From Methylophaga sp. (lineage in GTDB: Bacteria; Pseudomonadota; Gammaproteobacteria; Nitrosococcales; Methylophagaceae): DNA of 24,205 nt. The stretch covers positions 1-24,205 of the forward strand of contig JABURN010000095.1 of assembly GCA_014762585.1 (NCBI GenBank). The letters run 5' to 3'. The position numbers and the translations under genes were made by a program. The notes under the pieces were generated by a model. The model saw only the letters and a program-made list of their open reading frames with translations, had not been told where the DNA came from and did no database searches. This document shows, one piece after another, positions 14,366-22,005 of this stretch (positions are counted from its first letter, which is position 1; each line of letters opens with the position of its first letter).

Positions 14366-15800
14366 CGGCGATAATACTCACTTGATAAGAAGCCGAATCA
14401 AGGGGGATGTTGACTTCGATGATCTTGGATTTATAACCCTGACGCTTCCCCTCGAACTGATAAGTGCCCGGTTTCAATTCAATCTTTTTGCTACGGGTAG
14501 TACCGACGACACCCACACCGCGCACTGAGATGTCGGTTTCCCCGTCGGAAATCACTTCCACCGTGACTGCTTTGTTCACGACATTGATGCTGTCACGCAG
14601 TTTTTTAGCGATCGCATTGAGCGAAGGGCTGGCCTCGCGCACCGACTCTGCCTGAATCAATGCAATGTCAGCCTTGGATTTAACCAGATCATTGGATAAT
14701 CGATAGGGATTGGCGAGCAGCGCCTGTATTTGCTGCTGTAATGAGACAATACGCTCGGCCCGCGCCAGATTGTCGCTGATCGCTTTATCAGCAGGCCGTT
14801 GCTGCAGCGCCTGTTTCCATTCTGTTACTGCAGTTTGCCAGTTATCGGCCTGTTGCGCCTCTTGCGCGGCGGCAACGCTCGACGCATAAACAAGACGGGA
14901 TTCAAGTTCAGCTATCGCTGCTGCCAGCTGCTGGTTTTCCGTGCGGTCGGGATTAAGTTGTCTGGCCTGATTAAGCTGCGCTTTAGCTGTGCTCAGATCT
15001 TGAGAATCAATGGCATCATAGCCCCGTGCAATATGCTGATCGTAGCGATTGGCTGCGAGCTGGCTTTGCAGCGAGGCGGCACGTTGTTGCATGGCTTCCC
15101 GCTCACTGTCGATCTGCAACAGCTTGTTGATCAGCCTCAGTTCCTCGGAGGGATTATTTTCCGCCCGCGCCACAGCGATGGCTTTTTCCAGCCAGGCGAG
15201 CTGTGGGATCAGTTCGATTTTCTCTGACAGCTGCTGTGCAGCTTGATCCCCGGCCTGATGTATCAGAGCATTGTCGATTTCAAGGCGGGCGCGGTTGTAA
15301 TTAAGCGCGTCATAAGCCTGCTGGGCCTGTTGCATGGCTTCGGTGAAGGCCTGACGACTGTTTTCAATCGTAGTTTCGGCCAGCATATTGAGCGCTTTCA
15401 TCGCGCTGTCGGCTTTGGCATAGTCACCGGCTGAAAAGGCCTCAATGGCGGCGGCTTCATCCTGCTGCAGTCGATCGGCCAGCGCTTCATCCCAGCGTTT
15501 GATATCTATCTGCTCAAGCTGCGGTTTCAGTTGATTCTGATAATGCGCGTAGGCCTCAAGATAACGCTGTCTGGCTTCCTCGTCAGTTGCCGGCGTCTCT
15601 GAAGGGACTGTTAAATCTGATGATGCGACCACTTCGGCATTATCGCCGGCTGAGGGTGCCGTTGTTTCAGGCCAGAGTGAGTGACTGCTGGCATAAAGCA
15701 GCATTGCAGCCACTAAAACAGCGACACTACTGAGGAATATCAGGCGCAGTGTGGAACGGCGCTTTGCCTGTCTGGCCCGGGCTATTTTCTCAGCAAGCAT
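14352..15800 (-). CDS. Membrane-anchored helical-repeat protein with C-terminal PEGA-like unit
   Basis: This 482-residue protein begins MLAEKIARARQAKRRS, then has a membrane helix (about 18-37). A long Ala/Gln/Glu-rich helical region follows (about 60-400) that reads as TPR-like or coiled-coil repeats, for example WQTAVTEWKQALQQRPADKA. The C-terminal ~70 residues end in a PEGA-like unit (KKIELKPGTYQFEGKRQGYKS). The basic QAKRRS tail resembles the QAKRQS tail of the next gene's product, so both may be inserted in the same way with the bulk in the periplasm. It starts 8 bp after the lipoprotein stop and overlaps the following gene by 14 bp. The function is unknown. It looks like a periplasmic scaffold of the envelope complex. 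Confidence 0.78.
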   Translation of the reverse strand: MLAEKIARARQAKRRSTLRLIFLSSVAVLVAAMLLYASSHSLWPETTAPSAGDNAEVVASSDLTVPSETPATDEEARQRYLEAYAHYQNQLKPQLEQIDIKRWDEALADRLQQDEAAAIEAFSAGDYAKADSAMKALNMLAETTIENSRQAFTEAMQQAQQAYDALNYNRARLEIDNALIHQAGDQAAQQLSEKIELIPQLAWLEKAIAVARAENNPSEELRLINKLLQIDSEREAMQQRAASLQSQLAANRYDQHIARGYDAIDSQDLSTAKAQLNQARQLNPDRTENQQLAAAIAELESRLVYASSVAAAQEAQQADNWQTAVTEWKQALQQRPADKAISDNLARAERIVSLQQQIQALLANPYRLSNDLVKSKADIALIQAESVREASPSLNAIAKKLRDSINVVNKAVTVEVISDGETDISVRGVGVVGTTRSKKIELKPGTYQFEGKRQGYKSKIIEVNIPLDSASYQVSIIADERI

Positions 15801-15808
15801 GGACGGGC

Positions 15809-17044
15809 CTAAAGCTGAGTTTCAGGGGTTGCCTCAAGCTCATACATTTGTGCCATGAAAGCGCGCCACTGCTGAAACTGTTCTTCGACATCACCGGTGA
15901 GTTCAACGGTTTTTTCCTCAAAGCTGATGACTTGCGGTGACATTTCCAGGTTGACCGATTCACCGAGTTCATTAATTGCATCCTGATGCATCTTGGCTTC
16001 TTCGCGTGAGGTGAAGCCACTGTTAATCAGTACTGCGCCACCGACACCGGCAGCGACGGCAGCGATATCGGCACCGATATTATTATCGTAGGGCTCGCCG
16101 GAGGCCGCAGCAGCAATAGCAGCTGCTACCAGCAGCACGCCGCCGGCAATTTTCATCCAGCTTTTGGTTTTGGCTTCTTTTCTGAGCTGCATTTCGGTGA
16201 AGCTGGCTTTTTGCCACACCAGGTAACTGTCTTCCATCTGCTGACTGAAGCCACTGTAATCCTGCTGCAGATTATCAATAAACAATTGCTCGCGAACCCG
16301 GACTGATTTGACCCGCTGGAACAAGGGATCGGCATCGCTGGGCATGGCGGTCACCGTCATCGGTTGCGCATCCGTGTTGAGATAAGGCAGGAAAGCCTGT
16401 TCATTGAAGCTGGCGCCGAAGCGCAGATCAGCAATCTGTTTCAGTTCGGCGAGGCGACGCTGCTGCTGTTCCAGCAGAACGGCTACAATCCGGTTGGCGG
16501 CCTCTTCAAAGGCCGGGTCGTAGGCATCTTTACCTTCATTTCTGGGATTTTTATAGAAGCCTTCCGAGACTTCATGTTCGATATTTTCATCCAGCCACTG
16601 CTTGCCACTGATATCCACGACCTCCATATCGAATTCCAGATCCATACCGTTGGATTCGACAATCTCACCCAGCACATACAAATCACCGGATGCGGTCTTA
16701 TCCGGGGTGACCCTTACGGCGCCGAACTTGCCGGTGTCTTCCAGTGCCTGTTTCAGTTTGTAGGCAAAGCGGTTGGCTTCAGCGCGGCGCAGTTCGGGCC
16801 AGATACCTTCTTCTTCATAATTGGCTTCATCTTCAGACAGGCCAGGGGAAAAGGCCGGGATAATCACATCCAATCTGGGGCCGCTGTAAGTGACTTCGCT
16901 GGCTTGTTCTTCAAAGCTTGAAGCCAGTTGCGGGCCGGTGGCGGTGGGTTTGCTCTGGCTACCGACACAGGCAGTCAGTGCATGCATCATGATCAGCAGA
17001 TAGACCAGGAGTTTCGAGGGTTGTCTGAAACGATCAATGTTCAA
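15809..17044 (-). CDS. Lipoprotein of the envelope operon, CsgG/PelC-like N-terminal region suspected
   Basis: This 411-residue protein has a lipoprotein signal: MNIDRFRQPSKLLVYLLIMM then ALTAC with the lipidated cysteine at 26. Residues about 55-190 (LDVIIPAFSPGL ... FAYKLKQALEDTGKFGAVRV ... GDLYVLGEIVES) have the alternating strand/helix pattern of small outer-membrane lipoprotein folds such as CsgG, PelC or LpoB; this is a resemblance, not a firm match. Two hydrophobic Gly/Ala-rich stretches (about 297-315 and 324-343) suggest a membrane-interacting hairpin. Residue 27 is Val and 28 Gly, so there is no Asp+2 inner-membrane retention signal and outer-membrane sorting is plausible. It overlaps the preceding gene by 11 bp. 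Confidence 0.75.
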   Translation of the reverse strand: MNIDRFRQPSKLLVYLLIMMHALTACVGSQSKPTATGPQLASSFEEQASEVTYSGPRLDVIIPAFSPGLSEDEANYEEEGIWPELRRAEANRFAYKLKQALEDTGKFGAVRVTPDKTASGDLYVLGEIVESNGMDLEFDMEVVDISGKQWLDENIEHEVSEGFYKNPRNEGKDAYDPAFEEAANRIVAVLLEQQQRRLAELKQIADLRFGASFNEQAFLPYLNTDAQPMTVTAMPSDADPLFQRVKSVRVREQLFIDNLQQDYSGFSQQMEDSYLVWQKASFTEMQLRKEAKTKSWMKIAGGVLLVAAAIAAAASGEPYDNNIGADIAAVAAGVGGAVLINSGFTSREEAKMHQDAINELGESVNLEMSPQVISFEEKTVELTGDVEEQFQQWRAFMAQMYELEATPETQL

Positions 17045-17609
17045 CGTTCATTCCTTTGTATTTACGGTATTCATTCCACAGCTTTTTGCGGATTTCAGGG
17101 TCGGTTTCTGCTTCCGCTGCAATCCGGATCTGCGCAGCAATGGCGTCGTCATTTTCTGCCGGAGGAATATCTTCAGGGATTTTGCCATTGTCAGCCGGAC
17201 CACTGAGGACTGACTCGGAGGTCTCTTCGTCGCTCAGCTCTGAGCTGGTATCGCTCGCTGCCACAGCATCCTGACCGGTTTCCGCTTCAGTACCCTGCAT
17301 AGCGTCACTGGCAGCGGACTCAGCGCCCGAACTGCCATTATTGGCGGCTGCAGCATGGCCGCTTGATGATGAGCTGCTGTTGACGGACAGATTACAGTCC
17401 TCGAATTTTTTCAGCGATTCATAAAAGGCCTGCTCCATCAGCGCCAGCTTTTCAGCTCGGGTCAGTTCTGGATTATCCTGGTAGTTGATACCCATAACCT
17501 CGCAGTCATCCTTTGCTTCCTCAGCCTGTGAATTATCGGCAGAGACGGCACTGGCAACTAACAGGCTCAGAAAAGCAGAATTTTTCAGCCAGGAGACAAC
17601 AGTTTTCAT
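17034..17609 (-). CDS. Secreted Ser/Ala-rich acidic protein, first gene of the envelope operon
   Basis: This 191-residue protein has a signal peptide MKTVVSWLKNSAFLSLLVAS and a likely cut after AVSA (residue 24). The mature N-terminal part holds two cysteines (36 and 72) that may pair around a short helical domain. A low-complexity Ser/Ala/Gly/Glu linker follows (about 76-140), then a charged C-terminal helix (about 154-187). I do not recognise it. The frame is open further upstream, but the ATG at 17609 begins the signal peptide and has AGAGGA about 9 bases before it. The stop overlaps the lipoprotein start by 11 bp, tying it to the operon. A 250-bp non-coding gap upstream should hold the operon promoter; I found only weak candidates there. 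Confidence 0.75.
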   Translation of the reverse strand: MKTVVSWLKNSAFLSLLVASAVSADNSQAEEAKDDCEVMGINYQDNPELTRAEKLALMEQAFYESLKKFEDCNLSVNSSSSSSGHAAAANNGSSGAESAASDAMQGTEAETGQDAVAASDTSSELSDEETSESVLSGPADNGKIPEDIPPAENDDAIAAQIRIAAEAETDPEIRKKLWNEYRKYKGMNVEH

Positions 17610-17859
17610 CACTGAGTGTCCTCTTTGATACATGAACATTATCCTTAATAACATCAATTCCATTTTATGGTCGTGGTTTTGCGACAACGGCTGAGCAAGC
17701 AATCCCACTGGAAAAGTAACACAATTCAGAGATTGAAATGCTCATGCTTAAGTGGACTGATATCACGCTAGCAACAGTAACTAGACCACAGTTCGAAAAA
17801 TAATGGCCGGTGATAGTTCCATCAAAGTCAGGCTGTTTAAAGCGGCCTGATAAGCCGGG

Positions 17860-19350
17860 CTACGAGGCGCTGGCGACGGTGTCACTGACCTGACTGTCAG
17901 GCGGCAGCCATTTCATACAGCAATTCCGGCCATGGCGTTTAGCCTCATACAGTGCTTCATCCGCAAAGCGGATGAGTTCATCACCCTGCATACCTGTCAG
18001 CCAGCTACAGCTTCCCAGGCTGATGGTTAGAGCCCGGTTTGGCCAATCGGCAAGTTCTACTGCGCTTCGTAAGCGCTCAGCGACTTCCAGCGCGGTGACA
18101 CGGTCGGTATCGGGTAACAAGATAGCGAATTCCTCACCACCGAAGCGGGTAACGACATCATAAGCACGGCATTCTCGCTTCAGGATATCGGCCAGCATTT
18201 TCAGTGCCCGGTCTCCCTCGGGATGACCGAAGCTGTCGTTGTAGCTTTTGAAGAAATCGACATCCAGGATAATGACAGAAAGCTTGCCGTCTTCTGCTCG
18301 CCTTGTCCTATGCAGTTCTCTTTCCAGTACCGTGTTGAGGACGCGGCGGTTACCCAGTGCGGTCAGCGGATCGGTCACGCTTTGTTCCAGCAGACTGACA
18401 TTGGCAGCTTCCAGTTTAACCTGGGTGTCTCTGAGCAGCTGGTTCTGCTTTTCGGCCTTATAAAGCAGATCGCTGATTTGACCCTGAGCCAGGCGTAAAT
18501 CAGAGATATCAAGAATCTGCGAAATAAAGTTTTCGACAGAGCCATCCTGTTTACGCACCACGGCGACTGACAGCAGTGCATAAACAATATGACCGTCTTT
18601 ATGGCGATAGCGTTTTTCGATCTGGTAGTTGTCGCGCTGACCAGAAATGACCTGCTTGAATAGTGACAGGTCTTTTTCCAGATCTTCTTCCAGTGTGATG
18701 TCCTGAAAGGTCAGATTCAGTAATTCATTTTCTGCATAGCCGAGAATTTGGCAAAGCTTGTGATTGACCTGTAACCAAAGGCCATTGGTCGCGACAATCG
18801 CCATACCGATGCCGGCATGGTGGAAGTTGTTGCTGAATGCCTGTTCGCTTTTACGCAGCTGCTCTTCGCGATTTTTCTGCTCGCTGATATCCAGATGGGT
18901 ACCGTACATCATCAGCGGCTGGCCATCATCGCCACGACTGAAGATTTTCCCCCGGTCCAGTACCCACACCCAATGACCGTCTTTATGACGCATACGGCAC
19001 TCGACATCATAAAACTCTGCTTCACCGGTAAAGCAGGCCTGCAAGGCATTATTGGACTTTTGCAGATCGTCGGGATGGGCAAGACTGAGCCAGGTCTCAA
19101 TAGAGATTGGTTCCAGTTCTTCCAACCGGTATCCCAGAATTTCTGCCCAGCGCTCGTTGAATCGGGTTTCACCAGTCTGAACATTCCACTCCCAGGTACC
19201 GACATTCGTGCCTTCAATAAAGGCCTGGTATTTCTGCCTGGTTTCCAGCAACTCGGCCAGCTCGTGCTCGCTGAGTTGGGCTGGGTGGTCTTGTTCCGGA
19301 TGATTCATCTGCAGCTGTTCTGAGCCGGTCTTTCCTGTTGAGATCGACAA
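17860..19350 (-). CDS. PAS-PAS-GGDEF diguanylate cyclase
   Basis: This soluble protein of up to 496 residues has two PAS/PAC sensor units (about 38-158 and 165-288), a coiled-coil linker (about 288-325), and a GGDEF domain. The active-site GGEEF is at 404-408, and the metal/GTP segment LDVDFFKSYNDSFGH starts at 362. An inhibitory RxxD site (RAYD, 395-398) sits five residues before GGEEF, so product inhibition by cyclic di-GMP is likely. The first PAS contains W-rich TWEWNVQTGETRFNERW, typical of PAS_3. The longest frame starts with TTG at 19350 and no clear ribosome site. The ATG at 19308 (482 residues) is an alternative that loses no domain. It is co-oriented with the envelope operon but 250 bp away. 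Confidence 0.93.
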   Translation of the reverse strand: MSISTGKTGSEQLQMNHPEQDHPAQLSEHELAELLETRQKYQAFIEGTNVGTWEWNVQTGETRFNERWAEILGYRLEELEPISIETWLSLAHPDDLQKSNNALQACFTGEAEFYDVECRMRHKDGHWVWVLDRGKIFSRGDDGQPLMMYGTHLDISEQKNREEQLRKSEQAFSNNFHHAGIGMAIVATNGLWLQVNHKLCQILGYAENELLNLTFQDITLEEDLEKDLSLFKQVISGQRDNYQIEKRYRHKDGHIVYALLSVAVVRKQDGSVENFISQILDISDLRLAQGQISDLLYKAEKQNQLLRDTQVKLEAANVSLLEQSVTDPLTALGNRRVLNTVLERELHRTRRAEDGKLSVIILDVDFFKSYNDSFGHPEGDRALKMLADILKRECRAYDVVTRFGGEEFAILLPDTDRVTALEVAERLRSAVELADWPNRALTISLGSCSWLTGMQGDELIRFADEALYEAKRHGRNCCMKWLPPDSQVSDTVASAS

Positions 19351-19404
19351 ATTTTAACAAGATTGTGAATTTCTAGGCTATTAAAACTGAGCAGGGTCAA
19401 GGTG

Positions 19405-20013
19405 CTATTTCGCTGACCGAAAATAGTGATAGAGGTAATAAGCCACGATCCCCATCAGGGCGCCGCCGAAATTAAACACCATATCCAGGGCCAGATTGAA
19501 GTAGCCGCCAACCCCGTTGTCGGGTACCGTCAGCACGGCAATAAATTCAATGATTTCATTCAGTGCACTGACCCCGAGCGCCGCGCACAAGGCGATAAAG
19601 CCGACCAGGATCTGACTGTGTCGGTTGCCGAAATAATGTCGCAGCAAGTGTAGAAACAATAAAGCCACGATGGCATAAAGATAGCCGTGAACGAACTGAT
19701 CAAATTTGAGAATATAAAATTCGCCGCCGCCATCATAAAAAGGATACATCCGCCAGGCGTAAAGTACGCCGTCCTCGGTGGGCACACTGCCACCCATCAT
19801 GTGCATTAGGCCCCATATAGAGAGTCCTGCCAGAATATGGGTAGGCATCCGGGTTTTATCCAGGGTGCTGTAGAGCAGAGCGAAAATAAACACAATCACA
19901 CCGACATAGCCGATAAACTCGATGTTTAATTCGCGGATGTAAAACGCAGCATAAGCCAGAGTATAGAGAGCGGTGAATATCAGAATGGCGAGTTGCGCTT
20001 TAGTAAACTTCAT
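19405..20013 (-). CDS. DUF2238-like multi-pass inner-membrane protein
   Basis: This 202-residue protein has about six hydrophobic helices. Motifs GLMHMMGG (about 69-76), YDGGGEFYILKFDQFVHGY and ALNEIIEF (about 150-157) resemble the YjdF/DUF2238 family, where conserved His, Asp and Glu residues sit near membrane ends. The family's function is unknown. AAGGAG precedes the ATG at 20013. It is divergent from the 56-residue gene, with a 150-bp gap carrying an inverted repeat. The diguanylate cyclase gene begins 54-96 bp downstream on the same strand and might be co-transcribed. Family assignment is from memory of motifs. Confidence 0.7.
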   Translation of the reverse strand: MKFTKAQLAILIFTALYTLAYAAFYIRELNIEFIGYVGVIVFIFALLYSTLDKTRMPTHILAGLSIWGLMHMMGGSVPTEDGVLYAWRMYPFYDGGGEFYILKFDQFVHGYLYAIVALLFLHLLRHYFGNRHSQILVGFIALCAALGVSALNEIIEFIAVLTVPDNGVGGYFNLALDMVFNFGGALMGIVAYYLYHYFRSAK

Positions 20014-20057
20014 ATTCAGGCTCCTTGCAGCATGATTGCTTAATTGCTGATTCCCGA

Positions 20058-20085
20058 CGTTAACAGAATTTGTGCGGAGTTAACG
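20058..20085. promoter_or_regulatory. Inverted repeat in the divergent region at 20014-20163
   Basis: CGTTAAC (20058-20064) and GTTAACG (20079-20085) are perfect inverted arms with centres 21 bp apart, two helical turns. They lie 45-72 bp before the membrane protein start. This is the geometry of a dimer-bound operator, but no regulator is identified. Confidence 0.3.
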
Positions 20086-20163
20086 GCAATATTTGCTAAG
20101 ATAACACGGCCTGATGAAATGACTTAGCCTGATTTACATTGACATCTTTGAAGGATTTTTCGA

Positions 20164-20334
20164 ATGGATAAAACCACTATCACGGTTATTGCGGTTGCGG
20201 CGCTGATCGTTATCGGCTTTGTGTTTAAAAAGCTGATCAAGCATGAAGAGAAGAAAAACGATCCCAATCTGGCAGAGCCAAGAGACTCAAATACCCTGCC
20301 TGGCAATCAGGGCGTGAAAAACAGAGATCAATAA
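20164..20334 (+). CDS. 56-residue single-helix membrane protein
   Basis: The ATG at 20164 is preceded by GAAGGA at suitable spacing. The peptide starts MDKTTITVIAVAALIVIGFV, a membrane helix of about residues 6-21, followed by a basic stretch FKKLIKHEEKK and a polar Asp/Asn/Pro-rich tail ending VKNRDQ. The positive-inside rule suggests that the C-terminal tail is cytoplasmic. A strong terminator follows 25 bp after the stop, so it is its own transcription unit. I recognise no family. Confidence 0.75.
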   Translation: MDKTTITVIAVAALIVIGFVFKKLIKHEEKKNDPNLAEPRDSNTLPGNQGVKNRDQ

Positions 20335-20358
20335 GCGCTGACAGAAAATGTAGCGCTG

Positions 20359-20393
20359 AAAAGCCCCGACATGTTTCATGCCGGGGCTTTTTT
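20359..20393. terminator. Bidirectional rho-independent terminator
   Basis: The stem AAAAGCCCCGaCATG pairs with CATGcCGGGGCTTTT around a TTT loop, with one mismatch, and is followed by a T run. It lies between the convergent stops at 20334 and 20398. The A run on the left lets it work for both strands. Confidence 0.85.
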
Positions 20394-20397
20394 ATGA

Positions 20398-20922
20398 TTA
20401 AACCATCCGTCTCAGGGTGTCATCACGACGGATGAAGTGGTGATATAGCGCACCGCAGAAATGCGCCAGCACCAGTGCGACCAGCACAAAGGCCAGGATA
20501 CCGTGCAGTTCTCCCAGGTTAATCATCCAGGCGGTCTCAGCAGCTGGCTTTTCCAGCAGGGTCATGCCAAACAGTTTGACTGGATAGCCTTTGCCGAAGA
20601 TATAAAGTGCGCCCAGCGGCGGCATCACCAGCAGGCAGACATACATAATGCGGTGGCTGCTGCGGGCGATCTTTCCAAGCAATCCTTGTGTGACGGGGCG
20701 GTGGGCTTGCTGTTTGCTGGTCCAGAGCAGTCGCGCCACCGTCAGCAGCATGATCAGGGCACCAACAGAGGTGTGATAGGGGCCGAAAGTATCACCGAGC
20801 CAGTGCTCACCATCGTTAATGTAATCAGCAAATTTAAAAAACTGCTGAATCACCAGCACCGCGACAAACCAGTGGAAAAAGCGGGTAATCAGGCCGTAGC
20901 GCTGTTGTGAGTCGTTGAGCAT
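20398..20922 (-). CDS. Cytochrome b561 (CybB-type) di-heme membrane protein
   Basis: This 174-residue inner-membrane protein has four helices. His17 (RFFHWF), His50 (GPYHTS), His140 (GELHGI) and His154 (LAHFCG) are placed as in bacterial cytochrome b561, where two hemes are held by these pairs. The family moves electrons between quinol and an acceptor, and some members act on superoxide. The frame is open to an ATG at 20961, but AAGGAG lies directly before the ATG at 20922, which gives the usual length. A LysR gene is divergently transcribed 151 bp away and may regulate it. The physiological partner cannot be read from the sequence. Confidence 0.9.
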   Translation of the reverse strand: MLNDSQQRYGLITRFFHWFVAVLVIQQFFKFADYINDGEHWLGDTFGPYHTSVGALIMLLTVARLLWTSKQQAHRPVTQGLLGKIARSSHRIMYVCLLVMPPLGALYIFGKGYPVKLFGMTLLEKPAAETAWMINLGELHGILAFVLVALVLAHFCGALYHHFIRRDDTLRRMV

Positions 20923-20959
20923 ATCAGTCTCCTTGGAGCTTGAGTTCGTTAAAAGCTTC

Positions 20960-20984
20960 ACCTGCCTGATTCAGGCGAACAGGT
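20960..20984. promoter_or_regulatory. Nested palindrome between cytochrome b561 and LysR genes
   Basis: A perfect palindrome GCCTGA-T-TCAGGC (20964-20976) lies in the divergent gap, overlapped by outer arms ACCTG (20960-20964) and CAGGT (20980-20984). A second element closer to the LysR start is a direct repeat TTAACTGAG at 21053-21061 and 21066-21074, which overlaps the GTG. Either could be a LysR binding site. Confidence 0.35.
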
Positions 20985-21073
20985 AAACATTAATGTTGTT
21001 ACTCTAACTTGCTGTTATAAGTAGGAGAACATAAAGTTTTGAGCTAAGAGCTTTAACTGAGAGTGTTAACTGA

Positions 21074-21991
21074 GTGTTAGATCGTTTTACCAGCATGCGG
21101 GTCTTTGCCGAGGCGGCCACCCAGGGGAGCTTGTCTGCGGCGGGGCGTGCCCTGCATATGTCGCCGGCGATGGCGACCAAGCATGTTGATAGCCTGGAAG
21201 CCCGGCTGGGGATAAAGCTGTTACACCGCACTACCCGGCAGCTGACTTTGACCGATGCCGGTAATCGATACCTTGAGTCCTGCCAGCGTATTTTGCAGGA
21301 AGTCGACGAGGCGGAAGCAGAAGTACTGGCGCAACGGGTAGATGTGGTCGGACGCTTGCGCATGAATGTGCCGTTGTCATTCGGTGTGCGTTTTATTGCC
21401 CCTTTGTTACCTGAGTTTCATCGCCGTTATCCTCAGGTCGAGGTGGAGTTGGGACTCAGCGATGCCCGGCAGGACCTGCTCAAAGAAGGCTGGGATCTGG
21501 CGATCAGAATCGGACATCTTGCTGACAGTGGGTTGAAGGCGAGACGACTCGGGGATTGTGAATTACTGGTCTGTGCTTCGCCGGATTATCTTGAACGCCA
21601 TGGCAGGCCTCAGCTAGTCAGTGAACTTTCCGAGCATGCCTGTTTGAGTTACACCCTGTCCCCGATGCAGGGCCAGGGTGTCTGGTGTTTTGGCCGCAAG
21701 GGAGATATCCGTGTGCCGGTCAAAAACAGTTTGAAAGCCAATAATGGTGATGCCCTGCTGGCGGCAGCGATTGGCGGACAGGGAATTATTTACCAACCGG
21801 ACTTTATTGTGGGTGAAGCGCTTGCCAGTGGCTCACTGGTGGCACTCCCACTGGATAAGCCTGCCGTGGATGTGGGCGGGTTACACGTACTGTCCCCGCC
21901 TGACCGTCGTCCACCGGCCAAAGTCAGAGCGATGATTGCCTTTCTGCAGGAAGCCCTGGTGCAGCAGCAGGCTTCCTCGTCGGGGTTCTGA
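21074..21991 (+). CDS. LysR-family transcriptional regulator
   Basis: This 305-residue regulator has an N-terminal helix-turn-helix (about 1-60: MRVFAEAATQGSLSAAGRAL, then SPAMATKHVDSLEARLG) and a LysR substrate-binding domain (about 90-295) of the group often annotated as AaeR/DmlR-like. The start is GTG at 21074, giving the standard MLDRFTSMRVF opening. Its ribosome site is poor, and a direct repeat TTAACTGAG covers the start. It is divergent from the cytochrome b561 gene, a common pairing, so that gene is the likely target. The inducer is unknown. The stop lies 14 bp from that of the convergent permease gene. Confidence 0.9.
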   Translation: MLDRFTSMRVFAEAATQGSLSAAGRALHMSPAMATKHVDSLEARLGIKLLHRTTRQLTLTDAGNRYLESCQRILQEVDEAEAEVLAQRVDVVGRLRMNVPLSFGVRFIAPLLPEFHRRYPQVEVELGLSDARQDLLKEGWDLAIRIGHLADSGLKARRLGDCELLVCASPDYLERHGRPQLVSELSEHACLSYTLSPMQGQGVWCFGRKGDIRVPVKNSLKANNGDALLAAAIGGQGIIYQPDFIVGEALASGSLVALPLDKPAVDVGGLHVLSPPDRRPPAKVRAMIAFLQEALVQQQASSSGF

Positions 21992-22005
21992 ACGAGTCAG
22001 CAGGC

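Noticed and set aside
17680-17700. Sigma54 promoter before the envelope operon
   Set aside because: The GG and GC doublets are 8 bases apart, not 10, so it does not fit the consensus.
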